A stretch of 64,000 bases of DNA. Origin: Nitrososphaerota archaeon (GTDB lineage Archaea > Thermoproteota > Nitrososphaeria > Nitrososphaerales > Nitrosopumilaceae). Location: assembly GCA_021325615.1 (NCBI GenBank), contig JAJPGU010000012.1:99543-163542 (forward strand). The letters run 5' to 3'. Position numbers and translations under genes: made by a program. The notes under the pieces are model-generated. The model was not told where the DNA came from, did not search any database, and saw only the letters and a program-made list of their open reading frames with translations. The number at the start of each line of letters is the position of its first letter. The stretch's first letter is position 1. Of this stretch, positions 7,383 to 15,363 are shown in pieces.

Positions 7383-7648
7383 TCATTTCCATAGGATTGC
7401 TTGTGATCGCCTACATGAATCAACTCGATTACGTGTTTTGGCTGAATGTCTCGATAGATTATCCTGTAATTTCGTCCAATGTGATATGAGAATGCACCAC
7501 CATAGAGATGTGGTTTGTAAACTCCCAGCAATCCGGGATTGTTCGTATTGGCCAATTCCAAGAGGGCCTGCCTCACCCTGTTTTGTAAATCCGGGCTGAG
7601 GTTCTTGAAGCGACTCTTGAATGTATGGTCTATCACAAACTGCCACAT
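7379..7648 (-). CDS. RelE/ParE-family toxin
   Basis: An 89-residue RelE-fold protein: WQFVIDHTFKSRFKNL at the N-terminus, a middle KPHLYGGAFSYHIGRNYRIIYRD core, and a final strand IELIHVGDHKQSY, the standard C-terminal layout. This family cleaves mRNA at the ribosome or inhibits gyrase. The small partner antitoxin is encoded two bases upstream. The last four bases overlap the hemerythrin-like gene on the other strand. Confidence 0.85.
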   Translation of the reverse strand: MWQFVIDHTFKSRFKNLSPDLQNRVRQALLELANTNNPGLLGVYKPHLYGGAFSYHIGRNYRIIYRDIQPKHVIELIHVGDHKQSYGND

Positions 7649-7650
7649 CC

Positions 7651-7773
7651 CTACTCCTCTAAATGCCTTAGCAGCTCGTGTACGCTTGGAAACTTCAAAT
7701 GCCTCTTCTTAGGGGAATAAAAGTTTTTTATTGCCTCAATCTCAGCTTCTGACAGGTCATTTTCTTTCTCCAT
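7651..7773 (-). CDS. small antitoxin partner of the RelE/ParE toxin
   Basis: 40 residues from ATG 7773: acidic N-terminus (EKENDLSEAEIEAI) and basic KKRHLKFPSVHELLRHLEE tail, as in short antitoxins. The frame is open upstream into poxB, but a TATA box (AAATATATTT, 7804-7795) lies 24 bases before 7773, supporting this start. Identification rests on size, charge and position. Confidence 0.6.
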   Translation of the reverse strand: MEKENDLSEAEIEAIKNFYSPKKRHLKFPSVHELLRHLEE

Positions 7774-7794
7774 GCCAGAAACGTCAAGAATAGT

Positions 7795-7804
7795 AAATAT
7801 ATTT
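7795..7804 (-). promoter_or_regulatory. TATA box of toxin-antitoxin operon
   Basis: AAATATATTT on the minus strand, centred about 25 bases from ATG 7773, giving a leaderless antitoxin transcript. No clear inverted repeat was seen beside it. Confidence 0.55.
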
Positions 7805-7921
7805 TTGATGGATCTCAAGCTATATGGTGGACGAGAAAATACCAAATCAGTTGATAACGCATCAATTCCTATGAAAATCTTTATCCGTCTTTTGATATGA
7901 TTGTAATGTGAGAACAGTTCC

Positions 7922-9649
7922 TTGACAAAGAAGGTTTCTGATATAGTAGTAGAATCGCTTATTGCTGCAGGAGTTAAGAGAGTGTACGGCGTCTCCGGTG
8001 ATTCTCTAAACGGTATCACAGATTCCATCCGCCAACACGGTGGGGACATTTCTTGGATTCATGTTCGCCATGAGGAGACAGCAGGTTTTGCCGCAGGGGC
8101 TGAGGCCCACCTCACAGGAAACCTTGCTGTATGTGCAGGCAGTTGCGGCCCTGGGAACATGCATCTTATCAATGGATTGTACGACTGTTATCGCAGCAGG
8201 GTACCGGTCCTTGCAATTGCTGCGCAGATACCAAGCAGTGAGATAGGAAGTACCTACTTTCAAGAGACGCATCCTGAATTTTTGTTTAATGAATGCAGCC
8301 ATTACTGCGAGACCATATCTCACGCTGATCAGGCTTCCCGTATTTTGGATATGGCAATACGAACATCTCTTTCTCTACTCGGAGTTTCAGTTATTGTACT
8401 CCCAGGAGATATTGCATTACAAGAAGCCGTTCCCGCTAGACCAGTTATGCCGGTGACACAATCAAAGAGCGTCGTCTGTCCCTCCAAAGAAGAGATTGCA
8501 AGGTTTGCAGATGTTCTTAACACGACAGAGAAAATTACCATTCTTGGCGGTGCTGGTTGCGCCGGCGCACACTCTGAATTGATACAAGTTGCAGGTCTAC
8601 TCAAGGCACCAATAGTTCATGCGTTGAGGGGAAAAGAGTTCATCGAATATGACAATCCTTACGATGTCGGTATGACAGGTCTACTTGGATTTTCATCTGG
8701 ATACTATGCAATGATGAATTGTGACTTGCTACTTATGCTGGGTACTGACTTTCCATACCAACAGTTCTATCCTCCACACGCATATATCGTTCAGGTAGAC
8801 ATTAGGGGCGAGCAGATAGGAAGACGCACGAAAGTAGATTTTGGACTTGTTGGAGATATCCGCGAGACACTTGCAGCTGTAAGACCGATGCTAAAGCAAA
8901 AGATAGATAATGGTCATCTTGAGGTATCGCTCTCACACTACAAGAAGACCAGAAAAGAACTGGACTCTTATGCAGTAGGCAAAGCTGGCAAGATTCCAAT
9001 ACATCCACAATACGTGGCAAAGATAATAGACGACATCGCATCACCTGATGCAATTTTTACATGTGACGTTGGCACTCCCACTGTCTGGGCCGCGCGTTAT
9101 CTCCATATGAATGGCATGCGGAGGTTGGTGGGATCTTTCTCTCATGGTTCCATGGCAAACGCCCTGCCGCAGGCAATTGGAGCACAAGAAGCATTTCCTG
9201 GTCGCCAGGTGGTTTGCCTTTCAGGCGACGGAGGATTTTCCATGCTGATGGGGGATTTTCTTTCGTTGAAGCAGTTGAAGCTACCAATCAAGACTATCGT
9301 GTTCAACAATAGTTCTCTTGATTTTGTAGAACTTGAGATGAAGTCATCTGGATTTCTCACCTATGGCACTGATTTGGTAGAAACGGACTTTGCAAAGTTG
9401 GCAGAAGCGGTTGGTATCCTAGGACTGCGGGCAGAAAGGCCAGAACAGGTAGAGTCGATGGTAAGACAAGCTCTAGAGCACGACGGCCCTGCCTTGGTAG
9501 ACATTGTTGTGAATAGGCAAGAACTGGTCGTTCCGCCGAGCATCAACCTAGCTCAGATAAAAGGCTTTACTCTGTACATGATAAAGGCTGTGCTCAACGG
9601 CAGAGGGGATGAAATTGTGGATCTGGCACGTACGAATCTGTTCATGTAG
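7922..9649 (+). CDS. poxB: pyruvate oxidase (pyruvate:quinone oxidoreductase)
   Basis: A 575-residue ThDP/FAD enzyme closely resembling bacterial PoxB along its whole length: GVSGDSLNGI near residue 22, RHEETAGFAAGAEA, SCGPGNMHLINGLYD, HALRGKEFIEYDNPYDVGMTGL in the FAD domain, CDVGTPTVWAARY, and the ThDP site GDGGFSMLMGD-x-NNSS. The C-terminal stretch ending FTLYMIKAVLNGRGDEIVDLA matches the membrane-activation tail of E. coli PoxB. It decarboxylates pyruvate to acetate and CO2 and reduces quinone. TTG start. Bacterial-type; transfer is likely. It converges with the malic enzyme gene, 17 bases apart. Confidence 0.93.
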   Translation: MTKKVSDIVVESLIAAGVKRVYGVSGDSLNGITDSIRQHGGDISWIHVRHEETAGFAAGAEAHLTGNLAVCAGSCGPGNMHLINGLYDCYRSRVPVLAIAAQIPSSEIGSTYFQETHPEFLFNECSHYCETISHADQASRILDMAIRTSLSLLGVSVIVLPGDIALQEAVPARPVMPVTQSKSVVCPSKEEIARFADVLNTTEKITILGGAGCAGAHSELIQVAGLLKAPIVHALRGKEFIEYDNPYDVGMTGLLGFSSGYYAMMNCDLLLMLGTDFPYQQFYPPHAYIVQVDIRGEQIGRRTKVDFGLVGDIRETLAAVRPMLKQKIDNGHLEVSLSHYKKTRKELDSYAVGKAGKIPIHPQYVAKIIDDIASPDAIFTCDVGTPTVWAARYLHMNGMRRLVGSFSHGSMANALPQAIGAQEAFPGRQVVCLSGDGGFSMLMGDFLSLKQLKLPIKTIVFNNSSLDFVELEMKSSGFLTYGTDLVETDFAKLAEAVGILGLRAERPEQVESMVRQALEHDGPALVDIVVNRQELVVPPSINLAQIKGFTLYMIKAVLNGRGDEIVDLARTNLFM

Positions 9650-9666
9650 CTAGCCTATCTTGAGAT

Positions 9667-11352
9667 TTATTTTTTCGACCTGCTATATTTTCTATATTCT
9701 GCAGTCCAGAATTTTTTGTGTATCAGCTGAGATACATTATCTTTGCTCATTTCTTGTGCCACACCGTCTTGCTGCGCTTGAATTGCAACCTTTATTGCAA
9801 TATTGACAGCAATTTCTTGCATGCTCTCTATTGGAGGAAGCAGTGATTCGTTGTCGTCATTACCCTGAAAATCACTTAACGCGGCAGCTGCTGCTACCAT
9901 CATGTTATCAGTTACACGACTTGCTCTTGAAGCAGATACCGCAAGACCTATGGCAGGAAAGATGTAAAAATTATTGCATTGAGCTACCTTGAATGTCTTG
10001 CCGTTGTATGAAACTGGCTGAAATTCTGTACCAGTTGCTATGAGGGCACGACCGTCTGTCCATCGAATGAGATCTTCTGGTACAGCTTCTGCTCTGTCAT
10101 AGGGATTTGACAAAGGAAGAATAATTGGCCTGTACACCTTGCTTGCCATAATATTGATAATTGATTCAGTAAAGATCCCTGGATGACTTGATACGCCGAT
10201 AAGAATGGTAGCTTGAATTTTATTCATGACTTTGGCCAAGTCTATCTGTCCGTCTGTTCCTTTCCAATCGGTGACTTTTTCAAAGGGTTGTGCAAATTTC
10301 TGTTGTACAGGTGACAGATCAGTCCGACCTTTATGCAACAGACCTTTACTGTCAAGGAGAAAGAAGCGTTCAAGGGCTTGTTTCCCGTCCATACCTTCAG
10401 CAGCCATTGCCGCCAAGATGTAGTCAGATATTCCAGTTCCTGCGCTACCTGCTCCTACAATTACAATCTGTTGATCTGAAAATTTTTTCTTTGTAATTTT
10501 CAATGCGTTGTATAACACGCCTAGCGTTACTGCAGCTGTGCCCTGAATATCATCATTGAAAGTACAGAGGCTGTTACGATATTTGTCAAGAATCGGACGA
10601 GCGTGTGATTTTGAAAAATCCTCCCACTGTAACAATACATTTGGAAGCTTTTTTCTGATACAGCACACAAACTTGTCCACAAAATCCCAGTAGGGTTGTC
10701 CCGTTATTCTTTGATGACGCCATCCTATGTATTCTGGATCCTTCAATCTCTCCTCATTGTTGGTACCAACATCAAGTAAGATTGGAAGAGTTCGTTGCGG
10801 ATCTATTCCGCCAATTAGAGTATAGAGTGAAAGCTTTCCAATAGGAATTCCCATGCCGCCGGATCCCTGGTCGCCTATGCCAAGCACTCTCTCCCCATCA
10901 GTTACAACAATTACGTCAACATCCCTGTAGAGTCGATTTTCTATTATTTCGTCCATCTTGTTGGCAAGTGGGTATGACAAGAACAGTCCTCGCGGACGGC
11001 GATAAATGTGGGAAAAATAAATGCAACCCTGTGCCACAACCGGCGTATAGATTATAGGGGCCATTTCTCTGATGTGGCGGTAAAGCAACGCGTAAAAGAG
11101 TGTCTCATTTGTATCCTGCAACGCCCTCAAAAATATGTGTCTCTCCAAGTCATCGTCCTTTCTCTTGTACGCTTCATATGCGCGAACCAGTTGCTGTTCT
11201 AGTGTTTCAACAACCGGCGGCAGCAATCCATGTAATTCAAATTCGGTTCTTTCCTTGTCGGTAAAGGCCGTCCCTTTGTTGAAAATTGGATCTGATATCA
11301 GATCCTTTCCAGCTAATTTCATCACAATAGTTGAGTCTTGATCTAGCTCCAT
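9667..11352 (-). CDS. maeA: NAD-type malic enzyme, large form
   Basis: 561 residues, the size of the large bacterial/eukaryotic malic enzymes rather than the short archaeal type. Visible are the IIYTPVVAQGC substrate region, the conserved GERVLGIGDQGSGGMGIPIGK block, NDDIQGTAAVTLG metal/substrate motif, and the dinucleotide fold IVIVGAGSAGTGIS. It oxidatively decarboxylates malate to pyruvate, the substrate of the convergent poxB. Cofactor preference cannot be read with certainty. Confidence 0.93.
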   Translation of the reverse strand: MELDQDSTIVMKLAGKDLISDPIFNKGTAFTDKERTEFELHGLLPPVVETLEQQLVRAYEAYKRKDDDLERHIFLRALQDTNETLFYALLYRHIREMAPIIYTPVVAQGCIYFSHIYRRPRGLFLSYPLANKMDEIIENRLYRDVDVIVVTDGERVLGIGDQGSGGMGIPIGKLSLYTLIGGIDPQRTLPILLDVGTNNEERLKDPEYIGWRHQRITGQPYWDFVDKFVCCIRKKLPNVLLQWEDFSKSHARPILDKYRNSLCTFNDDIQGTAAVTLGVLYNALKITKKKFSDQQIVIVGAGSAGTGISDYILAAMAAEGMDGKQALERFFLLDSKGLLHKGRTDLSPVQQKFAQPFEKVTDWKGTDGQIDLAKVMNKIQATILIGVSSHPGIFTESIINIMASKVYRPIILPLSNPYDRAEAVPEDLIRWTDGRALIATGTEFQPVSYNGKTFKVAQCNNFYIFPAIGLAVSASRASRVTDNMMVAAAAALSDFQGNDDNESLLPPIESMQEIAVNIAIKVAIQAQQDGVAQEMSKDNVSQLIHKKFWTAEYRKYSRSKK

Positions 11353-11522
11353 AACCTTCTAATGCAATATCATCCATCAGCGATAACAACTTTTTGATTA
11401 TTCCTTTAGTTCAGATTGAAACTAGGAATGAAAATATTTTAATTAACAAATCAAACCTAGAAAAAATGATAAATTTAGAGATAAATTAAATATAGAATAG
11501 GATTGTTTTTTGGGCATGTTGC

Positions 11523-11570
11523 TGAAATTTCATGCAATCAAATACACTTGTTGCACATTTCATAAATAAT
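11523..11570 (+). promoter_or_regulatory. conserved TGCA promoter of zinc-ribbon/USP operon
   Basis: TGAAATTTCATGCAATC, AAATACACT, TGTTGCACA and TATA box CATAAATAAT in order, nearly identical to the opposing ferredoxin promoter at 5992-5944. The two TGCA half-sites are 15 bases apart and the TATA starts six bases after the TTGCACA motif, as it does for dps. A transcript start near 11592 is predicted. Confidence 0.75.
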
Positions 11571-11591
11571 CTGCAGGCCTATTGCATCCTA

Positions 11592-11624
11592 ATGACAATA
11601 GATTTAGATCTCTTAAAAACCTGA
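11592..11624 (+). CDS. possible 10-residue leader peptide
   Basis: ATG 11592 lies about 26 bases past the TATA box and opens a 10-codon frame (MTIDLDLLKT) ending at TGA 11624. Eight bases later the zinc-ribbon gene starts at 11632, with GAGGTAA as Shine-Dalgarno between them. A leaderless mini-ORF ahead of an SD-led gene would make a simple translational coupling device. No proof of translation. Confidence 0.3.
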   Translation: MTIDLDLLKT

Positions 11625-11631
11625 GGTAAAA

Positions 11632-11805
11632 ATGACTGCGATTCATAAACTTAAAAATAAAAAACAGCAAGACAGAAGGCTGGAAGAAGAAAAGATAAGA
11701 TGTCCCAAATGTGGCAGTAGGAATATACTTACTATAGGTGAAAGAGGTGATAAGACCTTTTCTTGTCTTGATTGTGATTATACTGAAGGTGTGGGAACGA
11801 ATTAG
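11632..11805 (+). CDS. 57-residue zinc-ribbon protein
   Basis: Basic helical N-terminus (HKLKNKKQQDRR) followed by a Cys4 ribbon: RCPKCGSRN near residue 23 and FSCLDCDYTEG near 43, resembling the TFIIS/TFB-type ribbons. A paralogue with the same layout is at 28154-28321. It is followed after three bases by a USP gene; in the other cluster the paralogue is also transcribed with a USP gene. Role unknown. Confidence 0.78.
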   Translation: MTAIHKLKNKKQQDRRLEEEKIRCPKCGSRNILTIGERGDKTFSCLDCDYTEGVGTN

Positions 11806-11808
11806 CAT

Positions 11809-12246
11809 ATGGAAAGACAACGAATCAAAAAGATACTTGTACCGCTTGATGGTTCCAAAAATTCCTCAAGAGGCTTGGACAAAGCAATTTATCTTGCAAG
11901 ACAGTGCGGGGCGACTATAACCGGACTATGCGTTATCCCATTGTACAGCATAAAACTTGGAAATCCGGGGAGGATATTGACTCCTCTCAGAAACGAGACT
12001 GCAAAACAGGCCAAAAAATTCATGGCCGAAGCAAAAAGGGCCGCTGCTCAGAGAGGGATCGTATTTAACGAAAAACTGCTCTATGGCAACGGAGCTTGGG
12101 AAATTGTAGAGTTTGCAACAAGCAAAAAATTTGACTTGATTGTAATTGGATCAAGAGGCCTCAATCCAATAAAACAGGCCTTCTTGGGAAGTGTTACAAA
12201 TGCCGTAGTTCACAGATCAAAGACACCAGTACTTGTTGTAAAATAA
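11809..12246 (+). CDS. universal stress protein, UspA family
   Basis: 145 residues, single Usp domain with VPLDGS near residue 8, the GSRG ATP-binding turn near 113, LGSVTNAVVH and terminal PVLVVK. ATG lies three bases after the zinc-ribbon stop, so the two are co-transcribed from the TGCA promoter at 11523. Closest in layout to the USPs at 188 and 28827. Confidence 0.93.
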   Translation: MERQRIKKILVPLDGSKNSSRGLDKAIYLARQCGATITGLCVIPLYSIKLGNPGRILTPLRNETAKQAKKFMAEAKRAAAQRGIVFNEKLLYGNGAWEIVEFATSKKFDLIVIGSRGLNPIKQAFLGSVTNAVVHRSKTPVLVVK

Positions 12247-12438
12247 GAAAATCTGTTTTCCTTGAAATAATGAATTATCTGACAAACCTAGAAAGCATTA
12301 CTTTTCAGGTGCAAACCTGCATTGTGTTGGAAATCCTGTCTGCATACATTGAATTATAGTCTGGGGCAAAAAGTTTCAAACTGCGGACTCTGGCTTTATG
12401 TACTCCATAGGAAGTGGAATTCCTAAAATTGTGCAATT

Positions 12439-12446
12439 GAAATAAC
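12439..12446 (+). promoter_or_regulatory. TATA box of the MarC-family gene
   Basis: GAAATAAC preceded by TTGTGCAATT. Its centre is 24 bases before the ATG at 12466, which favours that codon over the GTG at 12451 as the leaderless start. Confidence 0.45.
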
Positions 12447-12465
12447 CCTTGTGACATGGAAAAAT

Positions 12466-13059
12466 ATGATAGACATGTTCAGTGATCTTTTCAAGGCCGT
12501 AGTAGCATTACTTGTGGTAATTGATCCAATTGCTACCGTTCCTGTAATAATTGCATTGACAGACAAAATGGAAAAGAAGCAGAGAACGTCGACTTCAAAC
12601 ATAACCATCATAACCGTGGCTGCACTACTCTTTGTTTTTGCCTTTATAGGAAGTACAATCTTTTCTACATTTGGAATATCTATATACAGCTTTATGATTG
12701 CGGGAGGGATTCTTCTTTTTCTTGTATCAATGGAATTGCTTACACATGGAGAATGGAAATTTGGCAGTCAAAATCTCCAAGATGAATCAGGAATTGTTCC
12801 ACTTGCCTTTCCTCTTCTTGCAGGACCAGGAGCCCTTACTCTGGTGGTTCTTTCTTTTGAAACCTATGGTATACTCGTAACTGTACTTTCAATCATAATT
12901 GTATTAGGTATTACATATGCAATACTTCGTCTAGTGGAACCCATTTATCGACTCTTGGGAAAAAGAGGTTCGATGATTGTGACCAGAATATTTGCAATTA
13001 TCATAGCTGCTTTTGCAGTTCAGTTTGTGATTGATGGTGTAAAACAAGTTTTTCATTGA
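12466..13059 (+). CDS. MarC-family integral membrane protein
   Basis: 197 residues with six hydrophobic segments; features of the MarC/UPF0056 family include the early VVIDPIATVPVII helix and the FPLLAGPGALTL segment near residue 115. The name MarC does not imply a proven role in drug resistance; the family function is unknown, with a transporter being likely. The start could also be GTG 12451. It stands alone, with a TGCA-containing sequence upstream. Confidence 0.85.
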   Translation: MIDMFSDLFKAVVALLVVIDPIATVPVIIALTDKMEKKQRTSTSNITIITVAALLFVFAFIGSTIFSTFGISIYSFMIAGGILLFLVSMELLTHGEWKFGSQNLQDESGIVPLAFPLLAGPGALTLVVLSFETYGILVTVLSIIIVLGITYAILRLVEPIYRLLGKRGSMIVTRIFAIIIAAFAVQFVIDGVKQVFH

Positions 13060-13211
13060 AATTAGTCTAGATGAAGAATATGAAGATTTAAGGGACTAGG
13101 CGTTACAAGATCAAAAATGTTTGAGAAAAATTCATGCCTATCTCAAATTTATTGCAAAACGAGTTGAGAGTACAGTTAAAAATGTATTTGTGTTTACTTC
13201 TTAAAAGAACC

Positions 13212-13733
13212 ATGTCTGAGGTATTTGTTGTGGGGCACTCTACAAGGACAGTAGAATTCTTCATAGATTTACTGAAGGCGCATACAATCGATCTTCTTGT
13301 AGATATTAGGACCATCCCAAAGTCAAGGCACAATCCCCAGTTCAATGAGGACAATCTTGAGAAAGTACTAAAAGAAAACAAGATAGGCTATCTACACATG
13401 AAGGGTTTAGGTGGCTTGAGGCATCCAGCTAAAGATTCGGTTAACCTAGGATGGCGTAACGCATCGTTTCGTGGTTTTGCAGACTACATGCAAACAAAGG
13501 AGTTTGATTTGTCACTTGGAGAGTTGATTGCATTAAGCAGAAAGCATACGGTTGCAATCATGTGTGCAGAAGGAAACCCGTTTCGTTGTCACAGGTCGCT
13601 CGTAGCAGACGCATTGCTAGTAAGGCATGTTAAAGCGCTTCACATATCAAGCAAGAAATCATCTCGTGAACACGTGCTGACACCGTTTGCCAAAGTAAAA
13701 GGTCGAAGTATTACCTATCCTGAAGTATCATGA
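13212..13733 (+). CDS. DUF488 family protein (copy A), paired with Mug-like glycosylase
   Basis: 173 residues. It begins VFVVGHSTRT, typical of long DUF488 proteins, has VDIRTIPKSRHNPQF near residue 34, LGGLRHP, and the conserved MCAEGNPFRCHRS near 120 with Cys and His that look catalytic or metal-binding. Its stop overlaps the start of the glycosylase gene (ATGA). The same pair recurs at 32639-33663. The frame opens upstream to 13134, but homology and copy B support the start at 13212. Confidence 0.85.
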   Translation: MSEVFVVGHSTRTVEFFIDLLKAHTIDLLVDIRTIPKSRHNPQFNEDNLEKVLKENKIGYLHMKGLGGLRHPAKDSVNLGWRNASFRGFADYMQTKEFDLSLGELIALSRKHTVAIMCAEGNPFRCHRSLVADALLVRHVKALHISSKKSSREHVLTPFAKVKGRSITYPEVS

Positions 13734-14242
13734 TAAAATACAAGGTATCAAAAGGAATGATGATTCTATTTGTTGGCATCAATCCTCACCCTGGCACATA
13801 TCGACGCGGGGTGCCGTTTTCAAACAACAAGACATTCTGGTACTTGTTAAACAGGACAGGATTGATCAATGAAAAGGTTTCAGATCTGAGAGATGATATA
13901 AAACTCAAGCAGATCTACAACTTCAAGTTTAACAAGATTTACAAATTTGGTCTGCTCAATGTTATCAACAGACCTACAATAGATGTGTCAAAATTAAAAA
14001 GAGGGGAAGAAAAGATTGGGAGAAAGAAGATTTTAGTCGCAATAAGGATATACAAACCGCAAGTAGTTTGTTTTGTGGGAAAGATAACATACGAGAAATT
14101 CTCGCATCCGAAGAGGTTCAAGTTTGGGCGCCAGGTTGACATCTTTGGATCAAAATCATTTGTGATGCATTTCCCACTTCATGGAAAAGCCTCTGTTCGA
14201 ATTAGTGAACTTCGAAAAGTCATGAAACTATCTCAAAAATGA
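13730..14242 (+). CDS. Mug/TDG-type uracil-DNA glycosylase superfamily protein (copy A)
   Basis: 170 residues. The motif LFVGINPHPG near residue 13 matches the GINP active-site motif of family 2 (Mug/TDG) glycosylases, followed by RGVPFSNNKTFWYLLNRTG. A second motif MHFPLHGKAS near 147 is in the position of the DNA-intercalation loop. These enzymes remove U or T from G mismatches or related lesions. Translational overlap with DUF488 suggests that the two proteins act together. Confidence 0.8.
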   Translation: MIKYKVSKGMMILFVGINPHPGTYRRGVPFSNNKTFWYLLNRTGLINEKVSDLRDDIKLKQIYNFKFNKIYKFGLLNVINRPTIDVSKLKRGEEKIGRKKILVAIRIYKPQVVCFVGKITYEKFSHPKRFKFGRQVDIFGSKSFVMHFPLHGKASVRISELRKVMKLSQK

Positions 14243-14277
14243 CCATTGTTTGATTTTCATAAAAAGACGTCATGGCC

Positions 14278-15363
14278 TTACGTAAGGACTTGCTCGGTAT
14301 CTTTTTCCCCCTTTTCAATCAGTTTTCTTATGGTTTCCGACGAGAAATCAGCGTCCTCGAAGAGAAAGTGCACGTCCTCTTTTCGCTCTATTCTTGTTAT
14401 CTTTCTTATCACGGCCCCTTGCTCAAACACAAGCCTCTGGTATTCTTTTTTTATCTCTTCAAGCTTTGATTTGCTCTTGTCGTCAAGGATACTGTTTTGT
14501 AATATGTCATACATCTTTTGCATGAGATCAATGTGATTCTCAGTTCTTTTTGACACCTCAATTGCCCACTGTGTCTTGTCTGCAAACATGATGTCCCGGG
14601 CTCGATGCCACGATTCCATCATGTTCTTTGGTAGATCATCTTGCTCGTGAGGAAAGAGATCTGTCACAAAGACATTCTTGTCCTTTTTTGGTGAGGCGTC
14701 CATGACTGCAATTAATGGAGTGTTATTGAGTAATGCTCCATCCCAAAAGTATCTACCGTTTATTTCCGTCCATGCTATTCCGTAGAATGGATAGCCTATG
14801 CTTGCAAGTATGTTTTCTATCTGGATGTCGTGACGCCTGCTATCAAATACCACGCGTGTTCCTTTTTTTATGTCGGTCGAAGTCACAACAAGACGCGGTC
14901 TTCCAGATTCCTTTAACTTGCTAAAATCTACGAATTCTCCTAGTGTTTCTTTCAGTGGGGTAGTGTCATAGAGATACGGGTGATTAAATGAAGAGCCAAA
15001 TAGCCATGGATTGAACCACATGGCGGTAAAAGCATTTGGGTTTCCATAAAAACTTGAATATGCTGAAGACAACATGGACCTAAATTTCTGTGATGGAAAT
15101 GATGGAATCGGCTTTTCGATTAGAGTAAGCCAGAAATCTTCGAGATCCTTTACCGGGCTATCATGCTTGCTTGCTGTAATTATTGATGCATTGATTGCAC
15201 CAATCGATGTACCTGCCACGATATCAAATTTTATACTGCGTTTATGTAGCGCCTTGAAAACCCCGCACTCGTATGCGCCAAGCGACCCTCCTCCTTGTAA
15301 CACAAGAACATTTTCAAGACGGGCATCGTCTTTTTTTGATGTAATGACATCCTGAGATTTCAA
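14278..15363 (-). CDS. patatin-like phospholipase
   Basis: 361 residues. The patatin catalytic dyad and oxyanion hole are visible: LQGGGSLGAYECGV near residue 23, nucleophile GTSIGAIN near 52, and DGALLNNTP with the Asp near 217. The C-terminus is helical and charged. It probably hydrolyses acyl-lipids, which is unusual for an ether-lipid archaeon, so the substrate is unclear. Its start overlaps the stop of the NDH-2 gene (15360-15363), so the two form an operon. Confidence 0.9.
   Translation of the reverse strand: MKSQDVITSKKDDARLENVLVLQGGGSLGAYECGVFKALHKRSIKFDIVAGTSIGAINASIITASKHDSPVKDLEDFWLTLIEKPIPSFPSQKFRSMLSSAYSSFYGNPNAFTAMWFNPWLFGSSFNHPYLYDTTPLKETLGEFVDFSKLKESGRPRLVVTSTDIKKGTRVVFDSRRHDIQIENILASIGYPFYGIAWTEINGRYFWDGALLNNTPLIAVMDASPKKDKNVFVTDLFPHEQDDLPKNMMESWHRARDIMFADKTQWAIEVSKRTENHIDLMQKMYDILQNSILDDKSKSKLEEIKKEYQRLVFEQGAVIRKITRIERKEDVHFLFEDADFSSETIRKLIEKGEKDTEQVLT

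Noticed and set aside
12247..12438. Short minus-strand frame with two Cys before the MarC gene
   Set aside because: About 23 codons with TTG start and no supporting signal.
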